A DNA stretch of 64,000 nucleotides, taken from contig NZ_FOFV01000004.1 in NCBI RefSeq assembly GCF_900111005.1, forward strand, positions 186,001 through 250,000. Direction: 5' to 3'. Within the stretch, counting starts at the first letter, position 1; the number at the start of each line of letters is the position of its first letter. The notes beneath the pieces were generated by a model. The model was not told the DNA's origin. It did not search any database and worked only from the letters and a program-made list of their open reading frames with translations. The DNA comes from Lentzea albida (GTDB lineage: Bacteria; Actinomycetota; Actinomycetes; Mycobacteriales; Pseudonocardiaceae). Shown in pieces: positions 29,676 through 39,172 of the stretch. Made by a program: the position numbers and the translations under genes.

Positions 29676-31340
29676 TCACCGCACCGCGACCAGCAGTTCC
29701 GTGTTCCGGTCGAGCGGCGTGCCCAGCGGGTCCGTCCGCGAGTGGATGTCGTTGTAGGTGAACTCGCGGCACAGGCTGGCGAGCCCCTGATCGCTGCGGT
29801 CGTCGTAGTCGACCTGATAGGGCGCGTCGGCCTCCAGCAAGGTCGTGAACAGCGACAACGTGCCGTCCCCGTTGTCCGCGACCTCGATCACGCGGGCGTG
29901 CTGCGGGTAGTCGACGTGGGCCGCGGTGTTGATCTCCCAGAAGCTCCGCGACGGCGTGGCGTGCCGGTGCGGCGTGATCACGTTGCGGTGCGTGTGGCCG
30001 TTGACCCACGCCAGCACGTTCGGGAACCGGTGCAGGAGGTTGAGGAGCGCGTCGCCGTTCATGCGCGGGTCCAGGGGCCTGCGCCTGTCCGGCAGCACGT
30101 TGCCCATCGTCGTGGACGTGTGGTGGCTGAAGAGCACGAACAGCTCGTCGGTGACGTTCTGCCGTTGCGGCAGCCCGAGCCAGTCGTAGTAGAGCGAACT
30201 GTTGCGCTTGAGGGTCCGCTCGATCCAGTTGAGCTGATGGAGCCCTATCGAGCCCGTGGAGAACCCAGCGAGGTTCGTGGTGTCCATGCTGATGCCCGTG
30301 ACACCAGGCGCCATCCGGAACGTGTAGAAGACGTCCACACCATCCGCGTTGGCGTCCGTGTACCCGTGACCACCCGACGGCAGATGCTTGCGCACGTACT
30401 CAGCGGTGGTGAACAGCCGTCGGCGATCATCAGGCGTCACGGTCCGGACGACGCCACTCGTTCCGAGGATCGCCATCGCTTCCGGGATCGCCTTGGGATC
30501 GTGGAACGCTTGCGCCACTTTCGCGTTCTGCACGGGGTCACCGAACCCGACGATCTTCTTGCGCCCGGTGTACCAGCCGTCGAGCAGCCCGTCCGGCAAC
30601 GCCCCGACCACGCTGTCGTCGTGGTTGCCGATCGTCGCGTACCAGGGGATGTCCAGCCCGGGGCTCGTGAACGTGCGGACGGCCGCGTCGAGCAGCCCCG
30701 GCAACTGCGGGAAGCCCTTGGCCTTGTAGTCGTCGGCGCCGCTCAGGTCGGGCTGCCAGAACGTGCTGATGCCCGCGTTCTGCACACCTTCGTACCTGCT
30801 GTCACCGGTGTTCGGCGTGATGCGGCCGCCGTTGAGGACGGTGAGGAACCAGTCGAGCTCGACGTTCTCGTGGTTGTCGGTGTTGTCGCCGGTCGTCATA
30901 AGGAAGTCGAAGGGCCTGCCGGTGAGCGGGCCGTTCTTGACGGCGTTGACCCTTCTCACGAGGCTCGTCGAGCCCTGCGTGGTGAGCGCCTCCTGCGGCC
31001 GGTGCGCGCTGGAGCCCATGACGGGGTGCAGGTACTCGAAGCGCAGCGGACTCTGCGCGTCGCAGATGTGCATGTCGCTGAACTGCACGAAGCTGGCCAG
31101 GGCCTTCCTGCGGGCCTCCCGGTTCGGCTTGGCCTGGATGAGGTCGCTGCGGACGACCGTCGGCCAGCCCGGGCCCGCCTGGAGCCTGCGGTAGCCGCTG
31201 GTGCCGGTTGGCGTGGCGGTGGTTTCCAGCGTGGTGCCCGCTGTGGACGCAAACGCTTGGCGGTCGAGGAGGGGGACGCCTGCCGCGCCCATGCCCACGC
31301 CCATCGCCAGGAGGAAGGACCGCCGGTTGAACCCTGTCAT
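29676..31340 (-). CDS. Tat-exported metallophosphoesterase
   Basis: 554 residues. The N-terminus [17 protein letters not shown] is a twin-arginine signal peptide. The mature part has calcineurin-type metal motifs: SDMHICD (near 90), [11 protein letters not shown] (near 150), GNHDDS (near 240), FSHHT (near 395) and NGHTHRN (near 440). The architecture resembles the actinobacterial TIGR03767-type phosphoesterases. The substrate is unknown. It lies 62 bases upstream of fbiC on the same strand. Confidence 0.85.
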   Translation of the reverse strand: MTGFNRRSFLLAMGVGMGAAGVPLLDRQAFASTAGTTLETTATPTGTSGYRRLQAGPGWPTVVRSDLIQAKPNREARRKALASFVQFSDMHICDAQSPLRFEYLHPVMGSSAHRPQEALTTQGSTSLVRRVNAVKNGPLTGRPFDFLMTTGDNTDNHENVELDWFLTVLNGGRITPNTGDSRYEGVQNAGISTFWQPDLSGADDYKAKGFPQLPGLLDAAVRTFTSPGLDIPWYATIGNHDDSVVGALPDGLLDGWYTGRKKIVGFGDPVQNAKVAQAFHDPKAIPEAMAILGTSGVVRTVTPDDRRRLFTTAEYVRKHLPSGGHGYTDANADGVDVFYTFRMAPGVTGISMDTTNLAGFSTGSIGLHQLNWIERTLKRNSSLYYDWLGLPQRQNVTDELFVLFSHHTSTTMGNVLPDRRRPLDPRMNGDALLNLLHRFPNVLAWVNGHTHRNVITPHRHATPSRSFWEINTAAHVDYPQHARVIEVADNGDGTLSLFTTLLEADAPYQVDYDDRSDQGLASLCREFTYNDIHSRTDPLGTPLDRNTELLVAVR

Positions 31341-31471
31341 GCCGCCCCCGATTCATCGATGGTGAATCGTGTTCATGTTCAGGGAGCGGGTGGGTGGAAT
31401 CGAGGGGGCAGGTGGGTGACAAGAGCGATAAAGGCTGGTCGGGCTGGGCCAGTCGGTTCAGTCGGCGTCGC

Positions 31472-31815
31472 TCAGCCCAGACCCGCGAGCAGTTGGTGCA
31501 AGTGCTCCTCGAGCTGTGGGCGTTTCTCGGTGAGCACCTGCCACACGAGCGCGTCGTTCACGCTGGCGTAGCCGTGGATCAGGATGTTGCGGAGGCCACG
31601 ACGCGGGGCAGGTCCGGCATGGAGGCAGCGAGGTACGGAGAGACCTTCGACAGGTTGTTCAGCGCCTCGCCGACGATCTCGAACTGCCGCTCGACAGCGG
31701 ACCGGAGCATCGCGTCGGCTTCGTAGTCCGCGAAGGTCTTGCCGCTGCTGAACTCGGCCAACAGCTCAACCGCACGCAGGGCGTCCCACAGGTACGTGCG
31801 GGGATCACGCCGCAT
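31472..31815 (-). pseudogene. HepT-like toxin (DUF86), frameshifted
   Basis: From ATG 31815 the frame reads a normal HepT N-terminus (FEIVGEALNNLSK) but stops at 31579. If one base is restored near 31592, where TC stands for an expected TTC, the other frame continues as FRNILIHGYASVND and ends at 31472 with a normal C-terminus of about 40 residues. The RN-X3-HXY active-site motif of HepT RNases lies after the break, so the toxin as written lacks its catalytic residues. Its start overlaps the mntA stop by 11 bases. Confidence 0.8.
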
Positions 31816-32113
31816 ACAGGTTTTCCTTGGTGTCCATGACCTGCCGGCGGAAGTAGGGGTTGCGGATGCTGCCGTCGACGACCAGGTCGACGGGCTTGCC
31901 GAGGATCCGCTCCAGCCCTTCCTTCAGCGCGAAGTAGGTGCCGAAGTGGTCGAAGTCGTCCTGAGTCTCGAAGTCGACGAGGAGGTCCACGTCGCTGGTC
32001 GTCACGTCGAACGAATCACCGGTCGCGGATCCGAACACGTCGAGACGCCGGACCTTCAGCGTCCGGCACAGGTCCTCGATCTCGCCCAGTTTGGCCGCGA
32101 CTACCTCGTGCAC
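31805..32113 (-). CDS. MntA-like nucleotidyltransferase antitoxin
   Basis: 102 residues from GTG 32113, which has GAGGAGG at suitable spacing; GTG 32122 is the alternative. The minimal nucleotidyltransferase motif GSATGDSFDVTTSDVDLLVDF (GSX10DXD) is intact. MntA proteins AMPylate and neutralise HepT toxins. The partner hepT directly downstream is frameshifted, so the antitoxin may now be without a target. Confidence 0.85.
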   Translation of the reverse strand: MHEVVAAKLGEIEDLCRTLKVRRLDVFGSATGDSFDVTTSDVDLLVDFETQDDFDHFGTYFALKEGLERILGKPVDLVVDGSIRNPYFRRQVMDTKENLYAA

Positions 32114-32160
32114 CCTCGTCACCTCCTCGGAGACGATTGTGCCCGATCTGGGAGGCCGGG

Positions 32161-32955
32161 TCAGTCCGAGTACACGACCGTCACCGGCGCGTGGTCCGAC
32201 CAGCGCTCCGCATACGTGGCCGCCCGCTCCACCACAGCCGACGAGGCCCGCCCAGCCAACCCCTCGGTAGCGACCTGGTAGTCGATCCGCCACCCGGAAT
32301 CGTTGTCGAACGCCTTCCCCCGGTAAGACCACCACGAGTAGGGCCCAGCCACATCGGGGTGCAAGGACCGGACCACGTCGTGGTACCCGGACGAGAACAC
32401 CGAAGTCATCCACTCCCGCTCATAAGGCAGGAACCCGGACTCCTTCTGATTCGTCTTCCAGTTCTTCAGATCCGCCTGCTGGTGCGCGATGTTCCAGTCC
32501 CCGCACACGAGCACCTCACGCCCGGAAACCGCCGCCTTCTCCCGCAACGACACCAGGTACGGCAGGAACGCGGCCATGAACCGGTCCTTCTCGTCCTGCC
32601 GAGGCGTGCCCACGTCACCGGAAGGCAGGTACAGGGACGCAACCACCACGCCGGGCAGTTCGATCTCCACGTACCGGCCGCTCGCCTCGAACTCGGCGGC
32701 ACCGAAGCCCACACGCACAGAGGTGGGTTCAACGCGCGAGAGCACACCAACGCCGGCGCGGCCCTTCAAAGAAGAAGGCGCGTACACGCCGTGCCAGCCG
32801 GCAGGCGAGTGGACATCAGCAGCCAACTCGGAAGGTTCGGCGCGGACTTCCTGCAGGCACACCACATCAGCGGAGGAAGCAGCGAGCCACGAGAGGTAGC
32901 CCTTCTTCGCCGCGGCGCGCAGACCGTTGACGTTGACCGTGGAGACCGTGAGCAC
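32161..32955 (-). CDS. xth: Exodeoxyribonuclease III / AP endonuclease
   Basis: 264 residues from GTG 32955. An EEP-fold nuclease with NVNGLRAA at the N-terminus, LQEVRA (metal Glu), LYLPSGD, CGDWNIAH and the C-terminal WRIDYQV ... SDHAPV. It acts in base excision repair on abasic sites and 3' ends. A small zinc-ribbon-like gene lies 11 bases upstream on the same strand. Confidence 0.9.
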   Translation of the reverse strand: MLTVSTVNVNGLRAAAKKGYLSWLAASSADVVCLQEVRAEPSELAADVHSPAGWHGVYAPSSLKGRAGVGVLSRVEPTSVRVGFGAAEFEASGRYVEIELPGVVVASLYLPSGDVGTPRQDEKDRFMAAFLPYLVSLREKAAVSGREVLVCGDWNIAHQQADLKNWKTNQKESGFLPYEREWMTSVFSSGYHDVVRSLHPDVAGPYSWWSYRGKAFDNDSGWRIDYQVATEGLAGRASSAVVERAATYAERWSDHAPVTVVYSD

Positions 32956-32966
32956 GACGAGGGAGC

Positions 32967-33185
32967 CTACTTGGAGGCCAGGCCCCAGGGTTTCGGGTAC
33001 TCGGCGTCGCAGCGCGCGCAGTGGGCGGTGAGGTCCAGGTACGCGACGAGGGTGGCCATCTCGTCGCGGGGCAGGGCGAGCTGGCGTTGGCCGTCGATCT
33101 CCGTGTAGAGGCCCTGCCACTCGGGGTCGCAGGAGCACTGCGTGACGCTCTTGCCTCTGCCCCACCGGAACATGTTGCGCAGCAT
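32967..33185 (-). CDS. Small Cys-pair protein, possible zinc ribbon
   Basis: 72 residues. CXC at 17-19 and CXXC at 56-59 could form a zinc site; the rest is polar. I do not recognise the family. It sits directly upstream of the exonuclease III gene and downstream of a small SH3-like membrane protein, all on the minus strand with gaps of about 10 bases, which suggests one transcript. Confidence 0.55.
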   Translation of the reverse strand: MLRNMFRWGRGKSVTQCSCDPEWQGLYTEIDGQRQLALPRDEMATLVAYLDLTAHCARCDAEYPKPWGLASK

Positions 33186-33195
33186 GCGCTCGAGT

Positions 33196-33510
33196 TTACT
33201 TGCAGGTCGAATCGCTGGTCAGCGCTACGAAGGACTGGCTGACCCAGCGGCGGTCGCTGAGCATGCGGTAGCCGTTCTCGACCCTCGCCTGGGCGTCGGT
33301 GACGGCGTCGCGCGGCATGGTCGAGACGATCGGCTGCATGTCGCCGGGGCCCGAGCGGACGTTGAGGATGTCCGCGGTCACGGTGACCTTGCAGATCTCC
33401 GCGGACTTGTCGCCGCTGTCCATCGGCTTGCCGCCGTTCACCGCGTACATGACGCCGGCGACGCCCAGCACCCCAATCACGATCAGACCCCTGACCGGAA
33501 CACCCAGCAT
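33196..33510 (-). CDS. Small membrane-anchored SH3-like protein
   Basis: 104 residues from ATG 33510, with GGAGG upstream. The N-terminal hydrophobic segment (about 5-22) is a signal anchor. The outer part has DILNVRSGPG, the hallmark of bacterial SH3 domains, with Cys near each end (EICKVT and STCK) that may form a disulphide. Such domains often bind cell-wall peptides. Its specific role is unknown. Confidence 0.65.
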   Translation of the reverse strand: MLGVPVRGLIVIGVLGVAGVMYAVNGGKPMDSGDKSAEICKVTVTADILNVRSGPGDMQPIVSTMPRDAVTDAQARVENGYRMLSDRRWVSQSFVALTSDSTCK

Positions 33511-33626
33511 GACGCCCTCCCGAACCACGAACTGCTTCAAGCAGCAGATATAGCGGCAAAAACGGCAAGGAGGACGGCCGGCGGCGGCAACCACCCGCAA
33601 GAGGAACCGACCGGGTGACGCGCAAC

Positions 33627-33665
33627 GAGAAAAGCCACCCCGGAGTGACCGGGGTGGCTTTTCTC
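33627..33665 (-). terminator. icd terminator
   Basis: A 17-bp perfect stem (33627-33643 with 33649-33665) around the loop AGTGA, flanked by AAAA/TTTT. It lies 12 bases after the icd stop on the minus strand. Confidence 0.88.
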
Positions 33666-33677
33666 AGAGGGCGCGGA

Positions 33678-34901
33678 TCAGAACGACGCCATCTTCTTCT
33701 TGAGGTTCTCGTCGAGCGCGGCGAGGAAGTCCTCGGTGGTCAGCCACTCCTGGTCCTTGCTGATCAGCAGGGCCAGGTCCTTGGTCATCTGACCGGCCTC
33801 GACCGTCTCGATGACGACGGACTCGAGCGCCTCGGCGAAGCGGATCACCTCGGGGGTGTTGTCCAGCTTGCCGCGGTGCATGAGGCCGCGGGTCCACGCG
33901 AAGATCGACGCGATCGGGTTCGTGGAGGTCGGCTTGCCGGCCTGGTGCTGGCGGAAGTGACGCGTCACGGTGCCGTGCGCGGCCTCGGCCTCGACCGTCT
34001 TGCCGTCCGGCGTCATCAGGACCGACGTCATGAGGCCGAGCGAGCCGAAGCCCTGCGCGACCGTGTCGGACTGGACGTCACCGTCGTAGTTCTTGCACGC
34101 CCAGACGTAGCCGCCCTCCCACTTCATCGCGGCGGCGACCATGTCGTCGATCAGGCGGTGCTCGTAGGTGAGGCCCTTGGCGTCGAAGTCCGCCTTGAAC
34201 TCCTCGTCGAACACGCGCTGGAAGATGTCCTTGAACTGGCCGTCGTAGGCCTTCAGGATCGTGTTCTTCGTGGACATGTAGACGGGGTAGCCCCGCTGCA
34301 GGCCGTAGGAGAACGAGGCGCGGGCGAAGTCCTCGATGGACTTGTTGTAGTTGTACATGCCCATCGCCACACCGCCCTCCGCCGGGAACTCGGTGACGAC
34401 GTGCTCGATCGGGTCCGAGCCGTCCTCCGGCTGGAACGTGATCGTGAGCTTGCCGGCGCCGGGCACCTTGAAGTTGGTGGCCTTGTACTGGTCGCCGTGC
34501 GCGTGACGGCCGATGATGATCGGCTTCGTCCAGCCGGGGACCAGGCGCGGGACGTTCGAGATGATGATCGGCTCGCGGAAGACGACACCGCCGAGGATGT
34601 TGCGGATCGTGCCGTTCGGCGAGACCCACATCTTCTTGAGGCCGAACTCCTCGACGCGCGCCTCGTCCGGCGTGATCGTGGCGCACTTGACGCCGACGCC
34701 GTGCTTCTTGATGGCGTTGGCGGCGTCGATCGTGACCTGGTCGTCCGTGGCGTCCCGGTGCTCGATGCCCAGGTCGTAGTACTCCAGAGTGACGTCCAGG
34801 TACGGGTGGATCAGCTTGTCCTTGATGAACTGCCAGATGATCCGGGTCATCTCGTCGCCGTCGAGCTCGACGACGGTGCCCTGAACCTTGATCTTGCCCA
34901 T
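33678..34901 (-). CDS. icd: NADP-dependent isocitrate dehydrogenase (eukaryote-like homodimer)
   Basis: 407 residues, the size and type of the cytosolic eukaryotic and mycobacterial Icd1 enzyme. Substrate and metal segments are visible: [12 protein letters not shown] (about 94-105), [29 protein letters not shown] (about 273-290) and [10 protein letters not shown]. It makes 2-oxoglutarate and NADPH. In M. tuberculosis icd1 (Rv3339c) is close to trpS, as here. Confidence 0.94.
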   Translation of the reverse strand: MGKIKVQGTVVELDGDEMTRIIWQFIKDKLIHPYLDVTLEYYDLGIEHRDATDDQVTIDAANAIKKHGVGVKCATITPDEARVEEFGLKKMWVSPNGTIRNILGGVVFREPIIISNVPRLVPGWTKPIIIGRHAHGDQYKATNFKVPGAGKLTITFQPEDGSDPIEHVVTEFPAEGGVAMGMYNYNKSIEDFARASFSYGLQRGYPVYMSTKNTILKAYDGQFKDIFQRVFDEEFKADFDAKGLTYEHRLIDDMVAAAMKWEGGYVWACKNYDGDVQSDTVAQGFGSLGLMTSVLMTPDGKTVEAEAAHGTVTRHFRQHQAGKPTSTNPIASIFAWTRGLMHRGKLDNTPEVIRFAEALESVVIETVEAGQMTKDLALLISKDQEWLTTEDFLAALDENLKKKMASF

Positions 34902-34980
34902 AACTCCGGGCGCTCCTCTCGCGACGATGCAAGCAAGACAAGCGTACTGGTAAACCGTCCGTCCGCGCCTGCGACCCTGG

Positions 34981-35823
34981 TTACACCGATTCAGGATCGC
35001 GGTCGGTCGACCGGCTCACGTGCTCCCACTTGTCGATTTCCGCAGTCCGTGCCTGGTCTGCCAGGCGCACCATATCCACCGCGTCGCTGCCCAGCAGCAG
35101 ACACAGCGGCGGCTCGTCCATGGCTACCACGTCGAGCATGACCTTCGCCGCCTTGGCCGGGTCACCGGGCATGTTGCCGTCCGCGCCGCGGACCATGCCG
35201 AGGAGTACCCCGACGGACGGAACGTAGTCCGGTCCGTGCTCGGTCACCACCAGGGAGCTGCCGGTCCAGTCCGTCTGCATGCCGCCGAGCTCGATCAGCG
35301 TCGAACGGACCCCGAACGGCGCGCACTCGGCGGCGAGCGTCTCGTTGAACCCGCGCAGCGCGAACTTCGACATCACGTACGGGCCGAGGCCGCCGCCCAG
35401 CGCGGTGTGGCCCGCGGTCGAGCCGGCGTGCAGGAAGTGCCCCGACCGCTGCGCGCGGAGCACCGGCAGCGCGGCGCGGGTGACGTTGACGGCGCCCCAC
35501 AGGTTGACCTCCAGCTGGTCGCGGAAGTCCTCCTCCGAGCACTCCTCGATCGACGTGACCCTGCCGGCGCCCGCGTTGTTCAGCACGACGTCGAGCCGCC
35601 CGAACTCGCGCACCGCGGTCGCCACGGCCTCCCGCGCCTGAGCGGCGTTTCTCACGTCGAGTGCAACAGATCTGACCCTGTCGCCGTGTTGGGAGACGAG
35701 GTCGTCGAGAGCGCGCGGGTCCCGTGCGGTCGCGACGAGCCGGTGCCCGGCGGCGAGAACGGCCTCCGCGGTCTTGCGGCCGACGCCGCGGGAACTGCCG
35801 GTGATGAGCCACACCTGCGTCAT
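34981..35823 (-). CDS. Short-chain dehydrogenase/reductase
   Basis: 280 residues from MTQVWLITG at 35823. A classical SDR with TGSSRGVG (8-15), LNNAGAG near 86, a catalytic Ser in HAGSTAG and YVMSK (Tyr/Lys) near 155. The long C-terminus and [11 protein letters not shown] place it with oxidoreductases of unknown substrate that are common in actinobacteria. It stands alone, divergent from a membrane hydrolase gene. Confidence 0.85.
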   Translation of the reverse strand: MTQVWLITGSSRGVGRKTAEAVLAAGHRLVATARDPRALDDLVSQHGDRVRSVALDVRNAAQAREAVATAVREFGRLDVVLNNAGAGRVTSIEECSEEDFRDQLEVNLWGAVNVTRAALPVLRAQRSGHFLHAGSTAGHTALGGGLGPYVMSKFALRGFNETLAAECAPFGVRSTLIELGGMQTDWTGSSLVVTEHGPDYVPSVGVLLGMVRGADGNMPGDPAKAAKVMLDVVAMDEPPLCLLLGSDAVDMVRLADQARTAEIDKWEHVSRSTDRDPESV

Positions 35824-35939
35824 GTCCGTGCTCCATCCGTCGGAAATCAGTTGTCCGCGGATATGGAGTTGCTGCCGTGGCGCTTGATACCGAACGACTA
35901 CTGTTTCCCACGGACGGGTGATCACCAGAAGGGGCGTAA

Positions 35940-36746
35940 GTGTCAACTGGGCCAACACATGCGATGAGTGGACTGCTCGCCTGGAGCGCCGTCACCGCGA
36001 TCGCGTCGAGTCACCCGATCGGCCAGCTCACGCCGCAAAGCTGGGCCGTGGGGGCGGTTCTGGCCACCGGAGCAGCACTTCTGCCCGACCTCGACCACCC
36101 CGGATCGACCATCTCGCGCACGTTCGGAGCACTGAGCAGCGGCCTGTCCGCGGGCATCAACGCGTTGAGCAGCTTCGTCTACCGCACAACGCGTCTGAAG
36201 CGGGATTCCAAGCGGGATGGCGGACATCGCGGTCTCACGCACACGCTCGTCTTCGCGTTGTTCGCCGCCGTCTTCACCACCGCGGTCGTGCAGAACAGCC
36301 AGAAGTGGGCGCTGCCCGTGCTGATGTTCGTGTTCGCGGGCCTCGCGGTGCGCGGCATCATGAACGACTGGTGCCCTAAGCAGGACGCGCTGCTGATCAC
36401 GGTGGTGTCCGCGGGCATCACGTGGGCGATGATCGCGTGGACCTCGCAGACGAACGCGTCCGCCGCGGCGTGCGGGATCGCGGTCGGCGTCGGGTGCTTC
36501 GCGCACTACGTCGGCGACGCGATCACCGAGCAGGGCTGCCCGATCCTGTGGCCCATCCCCATCTTCGGCAAGACCTGGTACCCGGTGGCGCCGCCGAAGA
36601 TCATGCGGATGAAGACCGGTGGCGTCGTGGAGATGGCGATCGTCGGGCCGATCGTGACGGTCCTGTCGATCTGGCTGGGGCTCGCGGCGTTGCAGGGGAC
36701 GGGCGCGCTGCCGTTCCTCGACGGCATCGACCTGCTGCCGGTGTAA
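35940..36746 (+). CDS. YdjM-like membrane-bound metal-dependent hydrolase
   Basis: 268 residues with about five membrane helices. The metal-binding motifs of the YdjM/LexA-binding inner-membrane hydrolase family are visible: PTHAMSGLL at 5-13, LLPDLDHPGST near 47, GHRGLTHT near 93 and HYVGDAITEQGCPILWP near 183. The reaction is not known for most members. It starts with TCA-free spacing after the divergent SDR gene. Confidence 0.85.
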   Translation: MSTGPTHAMSGLLAWSAVTAIASSHPIGQLTPQSWAVGAVLATGAALLPDLDHPGSTISRTFGALSSGLSAGINALSSFVYRTTRLKRDSKRDGGHRGLTHTLVFALFAAVFTTAVVQNSQKWALPVLMFVFAGLAVRGIMNDWCPKQDALLITVVSAGITWAMIAWTSQTNASAAACGIAVGVGCFAHYVGDAITEQGCPILWPIPIFGKTWYPVAPPKIMRMKTGGVVEMAIVGPIVTVLSIWLGLAALQGTGALPFLDGIDLLPV

Positions 36747-36837
36747 AACGTTTCACTTCCAGCCATTCAGCGGCTACCTGAGTCTCACCCGATCGGTCTA
36801 GCCTCCACGAACCGGACCTGCGTGTGGAGGATCGAAC

Positions 36838-37002
36838 GTGCCCGAGGCAGACATCGTTGTCGGCGTTCCCCCACGTCAGCCGTTCGAAACGTTGTCGACG
36901 CCACATGCGAAGGTCGAGCGGTCCTCTGAGCCGCGCTGGCAGCATGCGGGGTTCGAACCGCAGGCGGACACATCGGGATCCGCGCGAGTGGAGGTCAGGT
37001 GA
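36838..37002 (+). CDS. Small coupled ORF, 54 residues, unknown
   Basis: GTG 36838 is preceded by TGTGGAGG at good distance, and the stop at 37000-37002 overlaps the GTG of the next gene as GTGA. This arrangement supports a real, translationally coupled gene. The peptide is polar, Pro/Glu/Arg-rich, without signal peptide or membrane helix. I do not recognise it. Confidence 0.55.
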   Translation: MPEADIVVGVPPRQPFETLSTPHAKVERSSEPRWQHAGFEPQADTSGSARVEVR

Positions 37003-37481
37003 CCAGCACCTACGTCGGCATCGACGCCGGCTACGAGAACCGCTGGGAAGCGGAGAAGATCGCGTTGGAGCTGCACGACACGGTGCTGACCACGGCCCGA
37101 ACGGTCGCGGTGCACGAGGTCGACGGCCACTACGCGATGTCCTTCCTCGTGCCCGTGGCGCCGTCCGACGCGGTGGTGACGTCCCTGGTCGCGCAGGGCT
37201 TCGGCGTCGCCGTACGCGGTGCGTCCTCGGGACGCCTGGTAGGCCCGGAGGCGCTCCGAGTGGGCGCCTCCACTGCTGCCGAGGCTCATCAGTACCGCCG
37301 CGAGGGGCGCGCTCTGCGATTCCAAGGCCAACGGTCGTTGCGCGGTCGTCATGGCGTGTCGGACATCCTCGCGTTCACGGCCATCGAGGCCGTTCTACCG
37401 CGTGACACGCACACGGTCGACACGCGCGGGAACCTCACGCCGTTCTTCCGCGACGGCAAGTTGGTGCTGGTCATCGACTAG
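36999..37481 (+). CDS. Hypothetical protein
   Basis: 160 residues starting at GTG with a GGAGGTCAG site. It has no signal peptide or membrane helix. The first half alternates strands and helices (HYAMSFLVPVAPSDAVVTSLVA), the second half is basic. The family is not recognised. It is coupled to the small gene upstream and ends nine bases before the PRPP synthetase gene, so the three may be one operon. Confidence 0.6.
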   Translation: MTSTYVGIDAGYENRWEAEKIALELHDTVLTTARTVAVHEVDGHYAMSFLVPVAPSDAVVTSLVAQGFGVAVRGASSGRLVGPEALRVGASTAAEAHQYRREGRALRFQGQRSLRGRHGVSDILAFTAIEAVLPRDTHTVDTRGNLTPFFRDGKLVLVID

Positions 37482-37490
37482 TTTCGGGGT

Positions 37491-38435
37491 GTGCGTGATA
37501 TCGCTGTCTTCAGTGGTTCTGCCCATCCCTCACTCGCCGCCGAGATCTGTGGTCACCTCGGCGTCGACCTCTCCCCCAGCCGCCTGACCCGGTTCGCCAA
37601 CGACTGCCTCGAGGTGCAGCTGCAGGCGAACTGCCGCGAGCGGGACGTGTTCCTGATCCAGCCGCTCGTCCCGCCGGTGCAGGAGCACCTCGTCGAACTG
37701 CTGCTGATGCTCGACGCCGCCCGCGGCGCCTCGGCGGCCAGGACCACGGTCGTCCTGCCCCACTACGCCTACGCGCGTTCGGACAAGAAGGACGCTCCCC
37801 GCATCTCGATCGGCGGCCGCCTGGTCGCCGACCTGATGGTGGCCGCGGGCGCGTCGCGGGTACTGGCGATGACACTGCACTCCCCGCAGGTGCACGGGTT
37901 CTTCTCGGTGCCCGTCGACCACCTGCACGCCCTGCGCGAACTGGCGGCGCACTTCTCGAAGTACGACCTGTCGAACACCGTCGTGGTGTCACCGGACCTC
38001 GGCAACGCCAAGGAGGCCGCGCACTTCGCCCGGATCCTGGGCGTGCCCGTCGCGGCCGGCGCCAAGCAGCGGTTCGCCGACGACAAGGTGCAGATCTCGA
38101 CCGTCATCGGCGACGTGGCCGGGCGGGACGTGATCGTGCTGGACGACGAGATCGCCAAGGGCTCGACGGTGATCGAACTGCTGGACAAGCTGCGCGAGCG
38201 CGGTGCCGGGCCGATCCGGGTGGCGTGCACGCACGGGCTGTTCTCGTCCGGGGCGCTCGACCGGCTGCAGGCGTTCGACGACGTGCTGGAGATCGTCGCC
38301 ACGAACACCGTGCCGATCCCGTCCGACAAGCACGTGCCGAAGCTGCGGGTGCTGTCGATCGCGCCGGCGATGGCCGAGGCGATGCGGCGCATCAACGTCG
38401 GCGAGTCGGTGTCGACGCTGTTCGAGGCCCCCTAG
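37491..38435 (+). CDS. prs: Ribose-phosphate pyrophosphokinase (PRPP synthetase) paralogue
   Basis: 314 residues from GTG 37491. The flexible-loop segment HYAYARSDKKDAPRISIGGR and the PRPP-binding loop VLDDEIAKGSTV (about 215-226) are present, as is VVSPDLGNAKEA. The forms KKDAPRISIGG and EIAKGST differ from the housekeeping enzyme (RKDRGREPI, EIDTGGT), so this is likely a second copy, with the main prs elsewhere. It makes PRPP from ribose-5-phosphate and ATP. Confidence 0.85.
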   Translation: MRDIAVFSGSAHPSLAAEICGHLGVDLSPSRLTRFANDCLEVQLQANCRERDVFLIQPLVPPVQEHLVELLLMLDAARGASAARTTVVLPHYAYARSDKKDAPRISIGGRLVADLMVAAGASRVLAMTLHSPQVHGFFSVPVDHLHALRELAAHFSKYDLSNTVVVSPDLGNAKEAAHFARILGVPVAAGAKQRFADDKVQISTVIGDVAGRDVIVLDDEIAKGSTVIELLDKLRERGAGPIRVACTHGLFSSGALDRLQAFDDVLEIVATNTVPIPSDKHVPKLRVLSIAPAMAEAMRRINVGESVSTLFEAP

Positions 38436-39074
38436 TCACTTCAGGTGCGCGAGTGCCGTGATCAGGCGGTCTCCGACGTCGTCCGGTCCCGGCATCTTGC
38501 GCACCACGGCCCGCTGGTGGGCGAGGCCGTGCAGTCCGAGCCACAACGCCACCGAGTCGCCGAAGAGGTCGTCGCTGCCGTGCGCGATCCCCTCTTCCAC
38601 ACAGGCGCCGAGGACCTCGACGAGCAGCGTGAACGCCGCCACGCCCAGTGAGTCGAGGTCGGCGTCGGTGATCGACGTGTCCTCCGTGGACGGCGTCCAG
38701 AGGCCGCCGAACATGATCCGGTAGCGCTGCGGGTGCTGCCGGGCGAAGTCCAGGTAGGCGTTGCACACCGCGAAGAGCCGCGCGCGTGCGTCGGGAGCCG
38801 CGTTCTCGTCGGCCTCGCGCAGGACGCTCGTGAGCGAGTCCATCTCCCGCTGCACGACGGCCAGCATGATCGACGGCTGGTCGGAGAAGTGCGGGTAGAT
38901 CGACGGGGCCGCGATCCCCACCTTCCGCGCGACCGAGCGCAGCGTGACCGCGCGTTCGTCGCCGCCCTCGTCGAGCAGCGCGACGGCCGCCTCGATGATC
39001 TCTTCCCGCAGCTTCCCGCCCTCACCGCGGCGGTTGCGCCTGCGCGGTTCCGTGTTCGTCACGGTCGTAACCAT
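38436..39074 (-). CDS. TetR-family regulator
   Basis: 212 residues. Residues 20-70 form the TetR helix-turn-helix (SVARKVGIAAPSIYPHFSD). The C-terminal domain has HPQRYRIMFGGLW and SVALWLGLHGLAHQR, typical of the WHG-type TetR ligand domain. It is divergent from a quinone oxidoreductase gene and probably represses it. The protein at 40219-40677 is a shorter relative. Its stop abuts the prs stop with no gap. Confidence 0.88.
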   Translation of the reverse strand: MVTTVTNTEPRRRNRRGEGGKLREEIIEAAVALLDEGGDERAVTLRSVARKVGIAAPSIYPHFSDQPSIMLAVVQREMDSLTSVLREADENAAPDARARLFAVCNAYLDFARQHPQRYRIMFGGLWTPSTEDTSITDADLDSLGVAAFTLLVEVLGACVEEGIAHGSDDLFGDSVALWLGLHGLAHQRAVVRKMPGPDDVGDRLITALAHLK

Positions 39075-39115
39075 ACACCTGAAAGTTTATGACTGTTAGG
39101 TCTTGCGCTCGTGAA

Positions 39116-39143
39116 CTTACGGGCGTTAGCTTATGTCCGTAAG
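39116..39143. promoter_or_regulatory. Candidate TetR operator
   Basis: CTTACGG (39116-39122) and its inverse CCGTAAG (39137-39143) are 14 bases apart in the 98-bp gap between the TetR gene and the oxidoreductase gene. The A/T-rich character of the gap fits a promoter. Binding by the TetR protein is inferred. Confidence 0.5.
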
Positions 39144-39172
39144 CACAACCGGGACCGACACGAGGAGCCACG

